Below, piece by piece: positions 63,895 to 64,000 of a stretch of DNA of 64,000 nucleotides; within the stretch, counting starts at the first letter, position 1, and every line of letters starts with the position of its first letter. The notes under the pieces were generated by a model. It saw only the letters and a program-made list of their open reading frames with translations. It was not told the DNA's origin and made no database searches. Made by a program: the position numbers and the translations under genes. The stretch is from Lentzea terrae (lineage in GTDB: Bacteria > Actinomycetota > Actinomycetes > Mycobacteriales > Pseudonocardiaceae). The stretch covers positions 916 through 64,915 of the forward strand of contig NZ_QFWW01000010.1 in assembly GCF_003265345.1 (NCBI RefSeq), read 5' to 3'.

Positions 63895-64000
63895 TCATCT
63901 GGTGCGGACCCAGACGGTCTTCTCCCTGCTCCACTGGTCGAACGCGGTGGTGGACTTCTCCGCGCCGCCGAACCCCGACTGCTTCCAGCCGCCGAACGGC
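63895..64000 (-). CDS. aldehyde dehydrogenase, C-terminal 34 residues only
   Basis: The reverse strand reads PFGGWKQSGFGGAEKSTTAFDQW and ends KTVWVRTR at TGA 63897-63895. PFGG-KQSGFG is the conserved C-terminal signature of the NAD(P)-dependent aldehyde dehydrogenase superfamily. The rest lies beyond the window. Its stop directly abuts the stop of the AraC gene. Confidence 0.8.
   Translation of the reverse strand, partial: PFGGWKQSGFGGAEKSTTAFDQWSREKTVWVRTR

Overview
The window is a high-GC stretch with GTG and TTG starts, very long open antisense frames and dense secreted carbohydrate-active enzymes. This points to a soil actinomycete. The gene style (CBM2 and ricin-type CBM13 appendages, Thr-rich linkers, CebR-type operators) would fit Pseudonocardiales such as Lentzea, Saccharothrix or Actinosynnema, but that placement is inference. 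No rRNA, tRNA, CRISPR array, phage or transposase gene was seen.

Layout. 1-4672: the 3' part of a CebR-like LacI regulator, a CebR-type box, and a two-gene unit of a clan GH-A hydrolase and a GH5 cellulase. 4651-11380: an FMN reductase, TetR and FadR-type GntR regulators, and a sugar ABC uptake operon (binding protein, two permeases, enolase-superfamily enzyme, rhamnose-type mutarotase). 11382-11548: a 167-bp near-palindromic element. 11545-19954: GH31, a clan GH-A enzyme with CBM13, GH54-CBM13, and CBM4-Ig-GH9-CBM2 under a CebR box. 20060-22216: a stand-alone sigma region-4 protein, AraC, a PhyH dioxygenase and a small unknown protein. 22213-29648: a minus-strand arabinoxylan/galactoside operon (SGNH esterase, GH62, GH27, GH43) with a LacI gene upstream. 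29806-33275: a second FadR-type paralogue, a relic of a binding-protein gene, and a beta-helix enzyme. 33463-46513: GH6 facing GH10 across a regulatory region with several operators, then a plus-strand run of GH43-CBM6, CE1, GH95 and three related esterases. 46582-54339: a truncated-looking GH127 gene and a core cellulase operon (GH48, AA10 LPMO, unknown 150-residue protein, GH6 exocellulase). 54684-64000: a CE2 esterase, a two-component system, a membrane protein, a PHP hydrolase, an EEP-jacalin protein, an AraC regulator and the end of an aldehyde dehydrogenase.

How it works together. Fourteen proteins carry CBM2 and seven carry ricin-type modules. Together they cover crystalline cellulose (GH48, GH6, GH9, GH5, LPMO), arabinoxylan (GH10, GH43, GH62, GH54, acetyl and feruloyl-type esterases) and side-chain galactose, fucose, arabinose and probably xylose (GH27, GH95, GH127, GH31). 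The 14-bp CebR/CelR box occurs, exact or nearly so, before the cellulase units and the xylanase. A different LacI-type palindrome marks the arabinoxylan units, and a third motif marks the two FadR-type loci.

The items most worth follow-up are the 167-bp palindrome, whose mismatches are biased toward G-U pairing in one transcript strand; the unknown protein coupled to the LPMO; the decayed duplicate of the transporter locus; and paired 13-codon leader frames before two esterase genes.
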